Shown one piece after another: positions 1 through 30,834 of a stretch of 52,320 bases of DNA. The stretch is from Lingula anatina. Taxonomy: Eukaryota > Brachiopoda > Lingulata > Lingulida > Lingulidae. The notes under the pieces are model-generated. The model saw nothing but the letters and a program-made list of their open reading frames with translations. It made no database searches and was not told the DNA's origin. The translations under genes and the position numbers were made by a program. The stretch's first letter is position 1. Each line of letters starts with the position of its first letter. The DNA lies in the NCBI RefSeq assembly GCF_001039355.2, contig NW_019775347.1, positions 314,986-367,305 on the forward strand, given 5' to 3'.

Positions 1-81
1 GCCATTTGACTGGGAGATTATTTAAGGTAAAGCAACAAATGTGTTTCTAAACATATCTGTGATCTACTGTGTCAGTCTTAC

Positions 82-801
82 CTGCCCTGTGCCTGCTCCT
101 TCGTGAGATGATTGTCATGGTGTACTGGGGCGCATCCCTCATCATATCCTTATGGCTGGTGTAAAAGGTGCTCATCTCGTTTTCATTCACCATCTGGCAC
201 TGAGAGATCTGGATGTAGCCTTGGGTGACTGGAACTATCCAGTGATCAGAAAGGGGCTCCTACAGGGAAATATATATACATATTTTTTTTAATTGACAAG
301 AGGGTTGCTCCATGGTCAATTAATCCATAACTTGTCATCTGAGCACTTGTATCTGAGGCATAAAACATCAGATTAACTGAAATAAATTTCTTTTGCCTCT
401 TAAAAAAGTTTCTTTGGCCTATATTTTCTTCATTTACTTCAACTTTCACTATTAAAATTTAATTTCAAGTAACTTATCAACTAAGGAAAATGTTCTCAAG
501 ACCAGATAAACCAAATCCAAATCCTACCAGAGAATTGACCAGTTCCTCCAGCATTGCCCTGTTCCAGAAGAACCTCAGGTCTGCCCTCTTCCACAGTGGG
601 TCGGCAGTGTTGTAGGCAGAACCGTGCTGCCTCTGGAGAGAACTGGTCAGATCTGTGCTGCTGCTGTAGTAGAAGGAGTCCGTCTCATTGAACATCTTTA
701 AGATCTCCTAAATAAATGGAAAGTTCAGAATAAAGACTGGCATATGTTAGTAATTGCAAGACTCAGGTATTGGTAAACAAGCAAATAACATGGAAATGTT
801 T

Positions 802-868
<67 letters not shown>

Positions 869-3800
869 CTTCCTCTCTCTCTCTCTCTAAGCAATTTTGT
901 GTTGTTATGCATAAAATTTCATCAGACCTTACAGTGCAAAAGAAATTCAGCTAAATCATAAAATATTACTTATTCATAATTTAACATAACGTGGTAACAA
1001 AGTGAGCTTTCAACAATCAAGCAGACAGGTGTCCAAGAAAACAACACAACATAATGTATCTGTGGGTTTAGTATGTACTATTGATATCAATGAAGTTGAT
1101 CAACATTACTTTATGACTACGTACCTCAGTTACCTTCCTCTCAAACCTTTCTCTGTCCTTCACTTCTTTCTGAAACCACAAGGAAATAAGTAATAATATT
1201 TCAATCAACCCTTTCTGGTATCTTAATATATCTGGATGATACTGCCAGACTTCTATCTCAGTTTTGCTCACCACAAAATTAAACTTTCTGTTTTATCTTT
1301 TGAAGAAAAAAAATTAGGAAGAGCTTCAAAACATTAAACTACTTTCACATAATATAATGCATTTTTGTTTTATTTAAGATGCTTGAGATTAAATTTTCCT
1401 TTTTATTCAACCTTTGTCTAGGATGCTCAAGTATTAAAAAGTCCACATAAGTGTACCTTTTTATTCCTTGAGGCGTGGCCTGCGACAGACTTGAGATGGT
1501 TCCATGTTTTGGTCAGTGTTTTCTGTTGCTGATCAAGTGTGCTGGCAATGCGGCTGGTCTTCTTTATCCCAAAGTGGTGTTTCTTACACAACTAAAATAT
1601 AAATGTGAACAAGTTGATGATATAACAGCTCTCGTGAAATTTGAATTTTCTTTGAGTATTCTCCCACTGGTAAATTATCTATGTATACCCTGAGCTTATC
1701 GATAAGTTCATATTTTCATACATATATAAACTATGTATGCCTATATACAAAATGAAATCCCCCAAACAAAAAACAAGTTAAAAATATAAACGATGTAGTA
1801 ACTTTCAAGATTTAACAGGAAAAGCCAGGCCTCTCTGGTCATGAATAATCATGAAGCCAAAGCAAAAAGGAATTCATACATTTTTTACTATGTAATATCC
1901 AGAGTAAGTAGAAGACAACACAGTAACCACCCCATCTGCCCTGTTGGTACCTATCCAAGCTGTAAAAGTGGATGGAAACTGTCTTCTGGGTCTTCAGAAG
2001 ACGGTCAGAATTTTTAAGTTAACATTGATGGCCACCTCATTTTTTTCTGTCGAAAGATCAACAAAGATGTCATTTGGAAGAGTTTCAGAAAATATCTCTG
2101 GATCCCCCCTTAGACTAAGAGTGAAGTTCAACCTACCTGTAGGTCCAACTCCCCTGGTTCCTCAGGTGTGAGTGGCACAATGCACACCTTGGTGATCCTG
2201 TAGACATCATGAACTCGGTACAGCTGTCCCACCAGGTGGCGCTCCTGGATCAGCATCAACCTCCAGTCTGAATCTGCGAGACAAAACAGAATTCAAGGAG
2301 AAAAACACTTACAAGGATGCTTAATTAATAAATTAATTAATCAATTAATAATCTAATGGTAGCCACCAACATCTTATCGATTATATATATAATAGTGGTT
2401 ATAACAATTATTCTTGTTCTTATTGCTTGCAATCAGACCAGGTGGACTTTCATAGTTGGCTACCCTCTGTGATAACCTGTTGTAAGAGATTATTACAACA
2501 ATAACTTTAAAAAAAACAAAAAACAATCCAATAAATACCTTTAAATGCCCAAATGGATTAATTAACCAAAGGAAAGTATGGAAATATTGTCATTTACCCC
2601 AATTGTTTTTTTTTTATTGTACTTCCTGAGTGCAAAAGTATGCCTAAAAAAGACTTCTACATACATGTCAACCTTTTTTAACATAAGCAAATTACTCTTC
2701 ATATATCTATCTGTATCTATTACAGTAAGGTGTGAAAATGGTGAGAACAAAGCATATATGGATTGCTTGTATGGACACACACACACACTTTCACACATGT
2801 GGCAATGCTGCTGCATCAATCAATTACCTATTGATTTGGAAGATGCCCTTAACACGACGCCCTTCAATAACAAACAACTAAGTATAAATAATCTCCAAAT
2901 TATCTCCTTAATAATAACAGTAACTCATATGATCTATATGTTCTAACAAAATTATCTTATAGTGCAGGACCCCTTATCTCTTATCTCCAACATAATAATT
3001 TGAGAGCCATTTTGCTTATAGATCTGTAATGCCATTAAGCAATCTCATACATATCTTAATGATTGGTATTTGACAGTATTGCTATATCAAAAACCTTATT
3101 CAGTTGATAATCATGAAGTTGTGATATTCAGCCTACTAGACTATCTGAGATGACAGGATAATAATTCATACTTTGTGAGTTGTTGGCTTAATTTCAGCCT
3201 ATATGCCTGAATACATAACTCAAATGGAATCAGTCCCTATAAAGTGATCTAGATAGATTTAAAAAAAGCATTTTAATGGAAAAAATATATATAATATATA
3301 TATAACACAATACACAATTATTGCATAGCTTTTATGGCTATTCACTGTCAAGGTAGAGAGGAAGTTTATTAAGTCACAAGAGATATTTGTTCTTTAAGAA
3401 TAGGCATTATGGCTTATACCCTTCACCTGTTCCCAACTTCTAAGGATAAGTAGCAGTTGCCAATACCTAGTTTCAGGCCTCAGATACTCAAGAGATTACT
3501 TCAGTTAAACAAAATCAATATGTTTCCATTAAATAAAACTATGGTCTACAGATGATTTTACACTGCAATAACTCATTTTAAGAAAGTGCTTTGGGGTATT
3601 TCAAAAAGCATTTTAAGTGTTTTTCTATAATGACAATTGCTTCTTTCGGATAGAGCTATTCTATTTGTTATTTATGATTTTACAGAATTATTCCTTTCAG
3701 TTCACAGATATCAAATAAAAGTAAACAACATATTTTTTTTGCAATAAGCCATTTAAATACCATTACAATGACAACATGACTTTATTCTCAAGTCAATATA

Positions 3801-5396
3801 CTTTATAAATTGATCTGAAGTGTATTTTATTCCTGAAGGAAAAAGATCAATAAAACAATTCAGCTTCGTCATGAAGATAAGTGCGTGTAATAGAACAAGA
3901 ATGAGCAGATCACATAATGTGATCATCTTGTAGGGCTACCAATGAAACAAGGGCAGAAAATGTTCATATCTAGAGATATACCCACATAAAAAGTACAAAT
4001 CCTATTTTTATTTTAGAAGATGCAAAGGTCTCTTGTTACAGACATACATACTTAAAAAGATTGCATTTTTGTTTGTTTTGAGAGGAGCTGCCCTAAATAT
4101 TGGCATACAAAATATCTAGCTGGGGTAGAACCTGCTGTTTCTCAAGGATGCTTTTCACCATCAATATTAAGAAAAAGGCTGTCAAACTGCACATATACTA
4201 GATAACATTTGGACTAGTGATGTATTTAGACATGCTAATAAGGATCTGAGAAGTGTCAGGATATATATTTATTAATTAACACTAGTTCAAATATAAAAAT
4301 ATAAATTTTAAAATATATTGTGTACATAATAAATCTTTATTATGTACAAAATACATTTTAAAATTTAGATGTGGATGTCATACTTAGCAAGGGATTCTCT
4401 TCCTACGTTGTTCACTGTCAAATAGCTTACTTGGTGCAAAAGGTGAATATCTGTCAGACTAGAAACCAAATAAAACTGTCCTTAGGGAGGCAAATATCCG
4501 CTTATAACCACTTTATTCATAACTTTCATGGGACCACTTAAATAAAGCCATTTGCTTAGAAGTAGGACAAGTAATGAGAACAGCAACAGGTAACTTTAGA
4601 GAAGATATAAGGAGAAAAAAGCTGAGGAAGACAAAGAGGAGAAAATGCTAGACCGCTGTGCTTGGTGAATATGGGACATACCAGAATGAAGGTGACAGAA
4701 ATCCTGAGAGCTTCCAAAGACAGAGGTGTGGAAGAGATTGATTGTCAGAGCTATAAAGCAGGTCACATGATGATGAGGACATTATTTCCACTGTACCTGG
4801 CAATATTCTGAACTTTCCAATGACCCCGTGAACCAGTCCTAAGCATACTGGGTTCCATGCATTAACTATGTCTGAACCTGGAGTAAAGAGATGATGTTGT
4901 TTAATAGTGGTAAAAAATTAACATATATGTTGTAAATACATCTTAAAGATATTTCAGTAAATTCTTCTACACCATTGTGATTTATAATGACCCTTGAAAC
5001 TATATAACAATTTTTCTCATTTATATATAATTATTATGGCCTTAAGCTTTCAACCCCCTCCCCCCTTTACCTCACACCTGCGGTGTCTTTATATTTCGAT
5101 TATCAATGACCCCCCAAAAACATTTTTATTTCTTTCGTCTTTTCAATGAGAAACTAAACATTTGTAAAACAAGAATGTCCACTCCCGCTATATTAATAAT
5201 GACCGTGTCAGAGACGGACCAGTAGAATGAATGATTGTTTGTGTTAGAGGGTGGACCAAAACGGTAGCCGGTTAAATGCATTTGGCGTAGTAATTTTACC
5301 TGTTTTTGCGACCAGAGATCCATCGAAACGGCTGCACCAGAGGCTGTTGTCTCCTTCTTGAATTATGTAGTGATCTCTAGCCTCGAAAAGCTCCAT
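82..5396 (-). CDS. INPP5F: INPP5F/SAC2 phosphoinositide phosphatase, 5' seven exons, haplotype copy 1
   Basis: Seven exons, complement(5300..5396, 4797..4877, 2137..2273, 1457..1591, 1125..1169, 528..707, 82..259), join in frame with GT-AG borders into the first 284 residues. The start MELFEARDHYIIQEGDNSLW and later segments (WNPVCLGLVHGVIGK, LCKKHHFGI, DSFYYS.STDLTSSLQRQ, RFFW, IISRRSRHRAG) follow the animal INPP5F (Sac2) N-terminus. Members are Sac-domain enzymes that remove phosphate from PI(4)P/PI(4,5)P2 on endocytic membranes. The catalytic CX5R(T/S) motif lies further C-terminal, beyond the window's left edge, so activity cannot be judged here. Intron 2 (2274-4796) is the largest and holds a palindrome; position 1-81 is intron 7. 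The gene is head-to-head with POLR2B, with 382 bp between start codons. A second copy lies at 10834-16090. Confidence 0.9.
804..865. repeat. (GA)n microsatellite, long allele
   Basis: About 31 GA units lie in intron 5 of INPP5F copy 1, followed by a short CT run at 873-889 that could pair with it. The matching place in copy 2 (about 11550-11571) has only about 11 units, so this is a length polymorphism between the two haplotypes. Apparent Arg-Glu reading frames here are artefacts of the repeat. Confidence 0.95.
4303..4366. repeat. 64-bp near-perfect palindrome in INPP5F intron 2, copy 1 only
   Basis: The centre is a perfect 12-bp inverted repeat (GTACATAATAAA at 4322-4333, TTTATTATGTAC at 4336-4347) with a 2-nt spacer. 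Outer arms AAATTTTAAAAT / ATTTTAAAATTT extend it with few mismatches. In copy 2 (near 15030-15065) the left arm is recognisable but altered and the right arm is absent, so the structure is haplotype-specific. Confidence 0.85.
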
Positions 5397-5778
5397 GTTG
5401 TGGTTTTATCAATGAAAAGTGAAAGCCTCTTCCGCCATGTCTAACACAGCAATGTTTACTAGGTTACCGTACCTTGGAACGAGTAAAAAATTAATTTAGA
5501 AAATAATCAATAAATGCTTTGAATATGTGATTGTAATTGGACTATTATCTGATAGATTTGTGTTAGAATGTTTTATCGTTTATTGTGGTACGGACAGTTT
5601 TGGCAAATGAAACAAAACATTCCCTATTTTGACGCACTTCCGTCAGTGAAGATGGCGGTCTTTATCACGTAAATTGCTTTGCTCTGCGAAATCGGAGGCA
5701 ATCTACTGAACTCAGTTTGCATCAAGTCATTTTCTCTGTCTAATCGACATCTGGGTTGTTTTTCAATAAGAAAACACC
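5397..5778. promoter_or_regulatory. Bidirectional promoter INPP5F/POLR2B, copy 1
   Basis: The 382 bp between the two divergent start codons must hold both 5' ends. On the POLR2B side an ETS/GABP-like CACTTCCG (5635-5642) is followed by a YY1-like AAGATGGCGG (5649-5658). On the INPP5F side the minus strand reads CATGGCGGAAG (5429-5439), a second YY1/ETS-like site. No TATA box is placed convincingly. Motif pairs like this are typical of housekeeping bidirectional promoters in animals; factor binding is inferred. Confidence 0.7.
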
Positions 5779-10752
<4,974 letters not shown>

Positions 10753-10833
10753 GCCATTTGACTGGGAGATTATTTAAGGTAAAGCGACAAATGTGTTTCT
10801 AAACATATCTGTGATCTACTGTGTCTGTCTTAC

Positions 10834-13800
10834 CTGCCCTGTGCCTGCTCCTTCGCGAGATGATTGTCATGGTGTACTGGGGCGCATCCCTCATCATATC
10901 CTTATGGCTGGTGTAAAAGGTGCTCATCTCGTTTTCATTCACCATCTGGCACTGAGAGATCTGGATGTAGCCTTGGGTGACTGGAACTATCCAGTGATCA
11001 GAAAGGGGCTCCTACAGGGAAATATATATACATATTTTTTTTTAATTGACAAGAGGGTTGCTCCATGGTCAATTAATCCATAACTTGTCATCTGAGCACT
11101 TGTATCTGAGGCATAAAACATCAGATTAACTGAAATAAATTTCTTTTGCCTCTTAAAAAAGTTTCTTTGGCCTATATTTTCTTCATTTACTTCAACTTTC
11201 ACTATCAAAATTTAATTTCAAGTAACTTATCAACTAAGGAAAATGTTCTCAAGACCAGATGAACCAAATCCAAATCCTACCAGAGAATTGACCAGTTCCT
11301 CCAGCATAGCCCTGTTCCAGAAGAACCTCAGGTCTGCCCTCTTCCACAGTGGGTCGGCAGTGTTGTAGGTAGAACCGTGCTGCCTCTGGAGGGAACTGGT
11401 CAGATCTGTGCTGCTGCTGTAGTAGAAGGAGTCCGTCTCATTGAACATCTTTAAGATCTCCTGAATAAATGGCAAGTTAAGATTAAAGACTGGCATATGT
11501 GTGTAATTGCAAGACTCGGGTAAACAATCAAACGACAAGGAAATCTTTGGAGAGAGAGAGAGAGAGAGAGAAAGATAATATTGGAAGAGTTATCAATATC
11601 ACCAGACAATCTACTTTCAAGTTGTTTTCTATATAAAAGCAAATTATTGTGTTGTCATGCATAAAATTTCATCAGACCTAATATTACTTACTCCTAATTT
11701 TACAAACAAGGTAACAAAGTGGGCTTTTAACACTCAAGCAGACAGGTGTCCAAGAAAACAACACAACATAATCTCTGGGTTTAGTATGTACTACTGAAAT
11801 CAATGGAGTTGATCAACATTACTTTATGACTACATACCTCAGTGACCTTCCTCTCAAACCTTTCTCTGTCCTTCACTTCTTTCTGAAACCACAAGGAAAT
11901 AAGTAATAATATTTCAATCAACCCTTTCTGGTATCTTAATATATCTAGATGCCATTGCTAGACTTCTGTTTCAGTTTTGCTCACCACAAAATTAAACTTT
12001 CTGTTTTATCTTTTGAAGAAAAAAAATTAGGAAGAGCTTCAAAACATTTAACTACTTTCACATAATATAGAGCTTCAAAACATTTAACTACTTTCACATA
12101 ATATAATGTATTTTTTTTTTCATTTAAGATGCTTGAGATTAAATTTTCCTTTTTATTCAACCTTTGTGTAGGATGCTCAGGTATTAAAAAGTCCACATAA
12201 GTGTACCTTTTTATTCCTTGAGGCGTGGCCTGCGACAGACTTGAGATGGTTCCATGTTTTGGTCAGTGTTTTCTGTTGCTGATCAAGTGTGCTGGCAATG
12301 CGGCTGGTCTTCTTTATCCCAAAGTGGTGTTTCTTACACAACTAAAATATAAATGTGAATGAGTTGATGATATAACAGGTCTCGTGAAATTTGAATTTTC
12401 TTTGAGTATTCTCCCACTGAGCTTATCGATACGTTCATATTTTCATACGTATATAAACTATATATGCCTATATACAAAATGAAATCCCCCAAACAAAAAA
12501 CAAGTTAAAAATATATACGATGTAGTAACTTTCAAGATTTAACAGGAAAAGCCAGGCCTCTCTGGTCATGAATAATCATGAAGCCAAAGCAAAAAGGAAT
12601 TTTTTTACTATGTAATATCCAGCGTAAATACAAGGCAACACAGTGAACACCCCATCTGCCCTGTTGGTACCTATCCAAGTTGTAAGAGTGGATGGAAACC
12701 GTCTTCTGGGTCTTCAGAAGACGGTCAAAATTTTTAAGTTAATATTGATGGCCATCTAATTTTTTCCACCAGAAGAATCAACAAAGATGTCATTTAGAAG
12801 AGTTTCAGAAAATATCTCTGGATCCCCCCTTAGACTAAGAGTGAAGTTCAACCTACCTGTAGGTCCAACTCCCCTGGTTCCTCAGGTGTGAGTGGCACAA
12901 TGCACACCTTGGTGATCCTGTAGACATCATGAACTCGGTACAGCTGTCCCACCAGGTGGCGCTCCTGGATCAGCATCAACCTCCAGTCTGAATCTGCAAA
13001 ACAGAATTCAAGGAGAAAACACTTACAAGGATGCTAAATTAATTAACTAATTAATCAATCAATAATCTAATGGTAGCCACCAACATCTTATCGATTATAT
13101 ATAATAGTGGTTATAACAATTATTCTTGTTCTTATTGCTTGCAATCGGACCAGGTGGACTTTCATAGTTGACTACCCTCTGTGATAACCTGCTATAAGAG
13201 ATTTTTACAACAATAACTTAAAAAAAACAAAAAACAATCCAATAAATACCTTCAAATGCCCAAATGGATTAATTAACCAAAGGAAAGTATGGAAATATTG
13301 TCATTTACCCCAATTGTTTTTTTTATTGTACTTCCTGAGTGCAAAAGTATGCCTAAAAAAGACTTCTACATATATGCCAACCTTTTTTAACATAAGAAAA
13401 TTACTCTTCATACATCTATCTGTATCTATTACAGTAAGGTGTGAAAATGGTGAGAATGAAGCATATATGGATTGCTTGTATGGACACAAACACTTTCACA
13501 CATGTGGCAATGCTGCTGCATCAATCATTTAACCTATTGATTTGGAAGATACCCTTAACACGACACCCTTCAATAACAAACAACTAAGTATAAATAATCT
13601 CCAAATTATCTCCTTAATAATAACAGTAACTCATATGATCTATATGTTCTAACAAAATTATCTTATAGTGCAGGACCCCTTATCTCTTATCTCCTACATA
13701 ATAATTTGAGAGCCATTTTGCTTATAGATCTGTAATAATGCCATTAAGCAATCTCATACATATCTTAATGATTGGTATTTGACAGTATTGCTATATCAAA

Positions 13801-16090
13801 AACCTTATTCAGTTGATAATCATGAAGTTGTGATATTCAGCCTGCTAGACTGTCTGAGATGACAGGATAAATAATTCATACTTTGTGACTTGTTGGCTTA
13901 ATTTCATGCAATTTGAGAAATGCAACACCCGACAACCGCCTATATGCCTGAATAAATAACTCAAAAGGAATCAGTCCCTATAAAGTAATCTAGATAGATT
14001 TTAAAAAAAGCATTTGGATGGAAAAAATGATATATATTTATATAACACAATTATTGCATAGCTTTTATGGCTATACACTGTTAGGGTAGAAAGGATTTTT
14101 ATTAAGTCACAAGAGATATTTGTTCTTTAAGAATAGGTATTATGGCTTTATACCCTTCACCTGTTCCCAACTTCTAAGGATAAGTAGCAGTTACCAATAC
14201 CTAGTTTCAGGCCTCAGATACTCAAGAGATTACTTCAGTTAAACAAAATCAATATGTTTCCATTAAACAAAACCATGGTCTACAGATGATTTTACACTGC
14301 AATAACTCATTTTAAGAAAGTGCTTTGTGGTATTACAAAAAGCATTTTAAGTGTTTTTCTATATTGTCAATTGCTTCTTTCGGATAGAGCTATTCTATTT
14401 GTTATTTATGATTTTACAGAATTATTCCTTTCAGTTCACAGATATCAAATAAAAGTATACAACATTTTTGTTTGCAATAAGCCATTTAAATACTATTACA
14501 ATGACAACATGGCTTTATTCTCAAGTCAATATTCTTTATAAATTGATCTGAAGTGTATTTTATTCCTGAAGGAAAAAGATCAATAAAACAATTCAGCTTC
14601 ATCATGAAGATAAGTACGTGTAATAGAACAAGAATAAGCAGATCCCATAATGTGATCATCTTGTAGGGCTACCAATAAAACAAGGGCAGAAAATGTTCAT
14701 ATCTAGAGATATACCCACATAAAAAGTACAAATCCTATTTTTATTTTAGAAGATGCAAAGGTCTTTTGTTACAGACATATGTACTTAAAAAGATTGCATT
14801 TTTGTTTGTTTTGAGAGGAGCTGCCCTAAATATTGGCATACAAAATATCTAGCTGGGGTAGAATCTGCTGTTTCTCAAGGATGCTTTTCACCTTCAATAT
14901 TAAGAAAAAGGCTGTAAAATTGCACATATACTAGATAACACTTGGACTAGTGATGTATTTTGACATGCCAATAAGGATCTGAGAGGTTTCAGGATATATA
15001 TTTATTCATTAGCACTTCAATTATAAAAATATAAATTTGAAATATATTGTGTAAATAATAAAAAAGTGGAAGGCAGACTTTGCAAGGGATTCCTTTCCTA
15101 TATTTCCCACTGTCAAGTAGCATACTCATGGCAAAAGGTGATGAAGTCACACTAAAAAAAAGTGTCCTAAGAGAGGCAAATACCAGCCAATCCCCCATTA
15201 TTTTAAATATCATCACTTTCATTGGACCGCTTTAAAAAAAGCCACTTGCTTAGAAGTAGGACAAGTTATGAGAACAGCAACTGGTAACATCAGAAAAGAT
15301 GTAAGTAAAAGGAAGCAGAGGAAGACAAAAAGGGAAAATGCTAGACCACTGTGCTTGGTGAATATGGAACATACTAGAATGACAGAAATAATGAGAGCTG
15401 CTAAATACAGAGAGATGTAGAAGGGATTGATTGTCATTGCTATAAAGCAGGGACCATGATGATGAGGATATTATTTCCACTGTACCTGGCAATATTCTGA
15501 ACTTTCCAATGACCCCATGAACCAGTCCTAAGCATACTGGGTTCCAAGCATTGACTATGTCTGAACCTGGAGTAAAGAGATGGTGTTGTTTTATAGTGGT
15601 AAAAAATTAACATATATGTTGTAAATACATCTTAAAAATATTTCAGTAAATTCTTCTACACCATTGTGATTTATAATGACCCTTGAAACTATATAACAAT
15701 TTTTCTCATTTATATATAATTATTATGGCTTTAAGCTTTCACCCCCACCCCCTTCACCCAACACCTGCGATCTCTTTATATTTCGATTATCAATGACCCA
15801 AAATTGAAAAAATCCATTTTTATTTCTTTTGCCTTTTCAATGAGAAACTAAACATTTGTAAAACAAGAATGTCCACTCCCGCTATATTAATAATGACCGT
15901 GTCAGAGACGGACCAGTAGAATGAATGATTGTTTGTGTTAGAGGGTGGACCAAAACGGTAGCCGGTTAAATGCATTTGGCGTAGTACTTTTACCTGTTTT
16001 TGCGACCAGAGATCCATCGAAACGGCTGCACCAGAGGCTGTTGTCTCCTTCTTGAATTATGTAGTGATCTCTAGCCTCGAAAAGCTCCAT
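10834..16090 (-). CDS. INPP5F: INPP5F/SAC2 phosphoinositide phosphatase, 5' seven exons, haplotype copy 2
   Basis: Exons complement(15994..16090, 15486..15566, 12857..12993, 12207..12341, 11838..11882, 11281..11460, 10834..11011) have the same lengths, phases and splice borders as copy 1 and encode the same 284-residue N-terminal Sac-domain segment with only a few changes (for example Ala to Thr in the HGS.YNT stretch). The remaining exons are missing: 9695-10752 contains no recognisable exon 8 and then the contig ends, so the gene is truncated by the assembly rather than by mutation. It is divergent from RPB2 copy 2. Confidence 0.9.
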
Positions 16091-16482
16091 GTTGTGGTTT
16101 TATCAATGAAAAGTGAAAGCCTCTTCCGCCATGTCTAACACAGCAATGTTTACTAGGTTACCGTACCTTGGAACGAATAAAAAATTAATTTAGAAAATAA
16201 TCAATAAATGCTTTGAATATGTGAGTGCAATTGGATTATTATCTTAGAGTATTGTATAGATTTGTGTTAGAATGTTTTATCATTTATTGTGGTACGGACA
16301 GTTTTGGCAAATGAAACAAAACATTCCCTATTTTGACGCACTTCCGCCAGTGAAGATGGCGGTCGTTATCACGTAAATTGCTTTGCTCTGCGAAATCGGA
16401 GGCAATCTACTGAACTCAGTTTGCATCAAGTCATTTTCTCTGTCTTATCGACGTCTGGGTTGTTTTTCAATAAGAAAACACC
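16091..16482. promoter_or_regulatory. Bidirectional promoter INPP5F/POLR2B, copy 2
   Basis: Same arrangement as 5397-5778: CACTTCCG at 16339-16346 and AAGATGGCGG at 16353-16362 upstream of RPB2, and a CATGGCGG-type site just upstream of INPP5F. Here a T-to-C change makes CCGCCA...TGGCGG, so the two motifs form an inverted repeat. Conservation of the motifs across an otherwise variable spacer supports function. Confidence 0.68.
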
Positions 16483-22153
<5,671 letters not shown>

Positions 22154-22489
22154 GTAAGAGCATGTTAGTAATACATATCACATTGTGGGAGTGTTTAACT
22201 GAGGAATACTAAATTTGTACGTTGTACACTTCACATACCAAAGACCCAGATATTATGGCTGCTTGCTGAAGGGATGCATACTTGTTCATTTCTTATACCT
22301 TTCTGGTAACAGACAATGATTTAGTTTTTAATCAGTGAATTATAAAAAAAATTATGNAGAGGGACAAAGTGAGTCAGATCAGCTGAGGAATGGGATTGTT
22401 CATTAAAGGAATTAATATGTCTCCTCTAATGTTCTTGAAAGTATCAACAACACTGCCTCTCCTTGTGCATTTGAGGTTGGTGAATTTAA

Positions 22490-28763
<6,274 letters not shown>

Positions 28764-30599
28764 CACTGGATTGGAAACTAAGATGGAGAAATTCTTTCTT
28801 TAAAAAAAGTGGAAAAAAATATCAATCAGCCCAGTTCCTTGTCGAGATGGCAGTAGCAAGTCTTTCAGGAAGTGTATTTCTTTAAAAACTGCTGTGCTAG
28901 TGCAAGGAGCATGTTCCACAAAAGGTTGGCAGGAAAGCTGCCTGAGACATGGGGTGATGTGACTGAACATATTAACATCAAATGTTTCAATTGTGACAGC
29001 TTGTTCCCTGTCGCAAGTTGTTACATCCTGACAATTCAAGCGAAAACACGCCGGTTCTTGTAATAAGCGTAATATAAAACTAGTTTGTCTGAAGTTGTAT
29101 AAACTCAACTGAGTACAGTGCAGTCAGCCAATATGAAGATCAGATCCAAATGGTACGCCACTGCTGGGAGGTATTCAGACCAGTGATGTCTACATCATAT
29201 GGTAGTGCCATGTGTATTGTGCAGGAGTCAAGATGAATATTTAATATGTGTAATATAAGTCATTAAAACTAACAGTAGCAGACGGGGACGTGACCTTTAT
29301 TACACAGTAGTGACGTCCACATGCAAGGTGTAGTGCGAAGGGGCATTATTATGCAGGTTATAAAAAATTAATTAACCTCCATTTAAGTCCTAGTCTTGTT
29401 GCAGTATATTGTATAGTAGGACTTGTAGTCATCTTAGCCAACAGACATGCCAGACACACGGTCTAGACGGTTACACGGCTGGTATTCCGCCAGGCTGCAT
29501 TGCTACATGCAGTGATGCAAGTTTAATTGAGGGTTTTCATTCCACTGATTGAGCAGTGTGAAGTGAGCACTAACTTTACCATTTTGAGGAAATAACGAAA
29601 GAGAAACACTGGAACATTTCCAAAGTATTTTTACGGTGACGTGATGTTTGTCTCATCTTAAATCTTGTTGGGCTTTTGATTACGGAAAAATCCTGTCTAC
29701 AAACGTCGGTTTATTCCCGGGTTAACGATTTAGTTTGAATATAACGAAAATTTAGGTTTGATAGAAATGTGAGTGGGAGGAGTTTAATTAGATACCGTCA
29801 TGTGACGTCATCAGTCAGCCGCGCTCCACATAGTCTTTATACCTGCGACTGGAAGGTTACCAGCTGTTATGCATATCTACCAAAGGTGATAAAAGTTGAT
29901 GTCAATCCAGCAACTTTGTGTTTTTTTATAGTTCCTTGTACTGATGAATCATTTGGAACAATTCCAAAGCAAAGATGTAAATTGTTTGAAGAAGAACCCA
30001 GTCGTCTGAACTCTGTGACAATGAGTCATTTGTTGACACCTGTAGAATTGACTTTTAATGTGAAAGTATTTTTGAGAATAAAGTTTGACTCACCGAGACC
30101 AATGCTGTTATGAATTTCAATAAAGACCTCGTTTACTTATCAATTAAAATCTTAAATTTTTTCTTGGGTAATTGGGCTGCCCTGAAGGGTGCGAAATAAA
30201 AGTCATCTGCGAAAACTTGGAAGTGCAGAACAAACTTCTTTTTTATTTTGAAGCGCAAAGTGGTAAAAAATACCGAATTGTTCGAAAGTGCACTTGCGAA
30301 CAAAACGCCTACGAGTTGTTTGAAATGACCGTATGAAGATTCCATTTGAATGCGCTTTTTCTGCTCTGGCTAAGTTAAAAACCATCTGGAAGGGTAAAGT
30401 AATATTTGTGCACAGCCTTCGGGGGAAACCCAACCATTTGAAATAATTGGTAACGACTATAATGTTAACCAAATGCCTCTTATCTGGGCTTTTTTCAGAG
30501 CTAAATGAGGAGGACCTCTTATCACTTCATATTTTTACTCTTATCCATTTCAGTCGCTAAGACATCGTTTACCCTTTATATCTTTAAGCACGTATTATT
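28764..30599. other. RPB2 3' UTR and downstream noncoding sequence, first copy
   Basis: No conserved coding exon is seen after the stop. AATAAA occurs at 30077-30082 and 30119-30124; either could end an RPB2 transcript or belong to the repeated downstream sequence. The block is copied at 30925-32978 after the N at 30600. The open frames here are short and look like chance. Confidence 0.6.
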
Positions 30600-30834
30600 N
30601 CACAGGTAAATAATGATTACATTTACCTTAGGAGGTATATGCTATACTTAAAAATATATGTTCAATCCCTTTTGAAAGTGTGCAATATCCAGCTTAGACT
30701 GGGAAAATGTTTTCAAAATGACTATGAACTAAAATGACTATGAGTAAAGTGAATAATATATAGATATGTAGTAGTTTTATAATGCTCTCCTAGCCAAATG
30801 ATAGAAATAAATATGATTTTCGCTTTTCTTCCAG

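Noticed and set aside
754-961. Open frames rich in Arg-Glu
   Set aside because: They are translations of the GA microsatellite.
28872-30113. Downstream frames after RPB2 as small genes
   Set aside because: They lack coding character and conserved domains, and they are repeated only because the block is duplicated.
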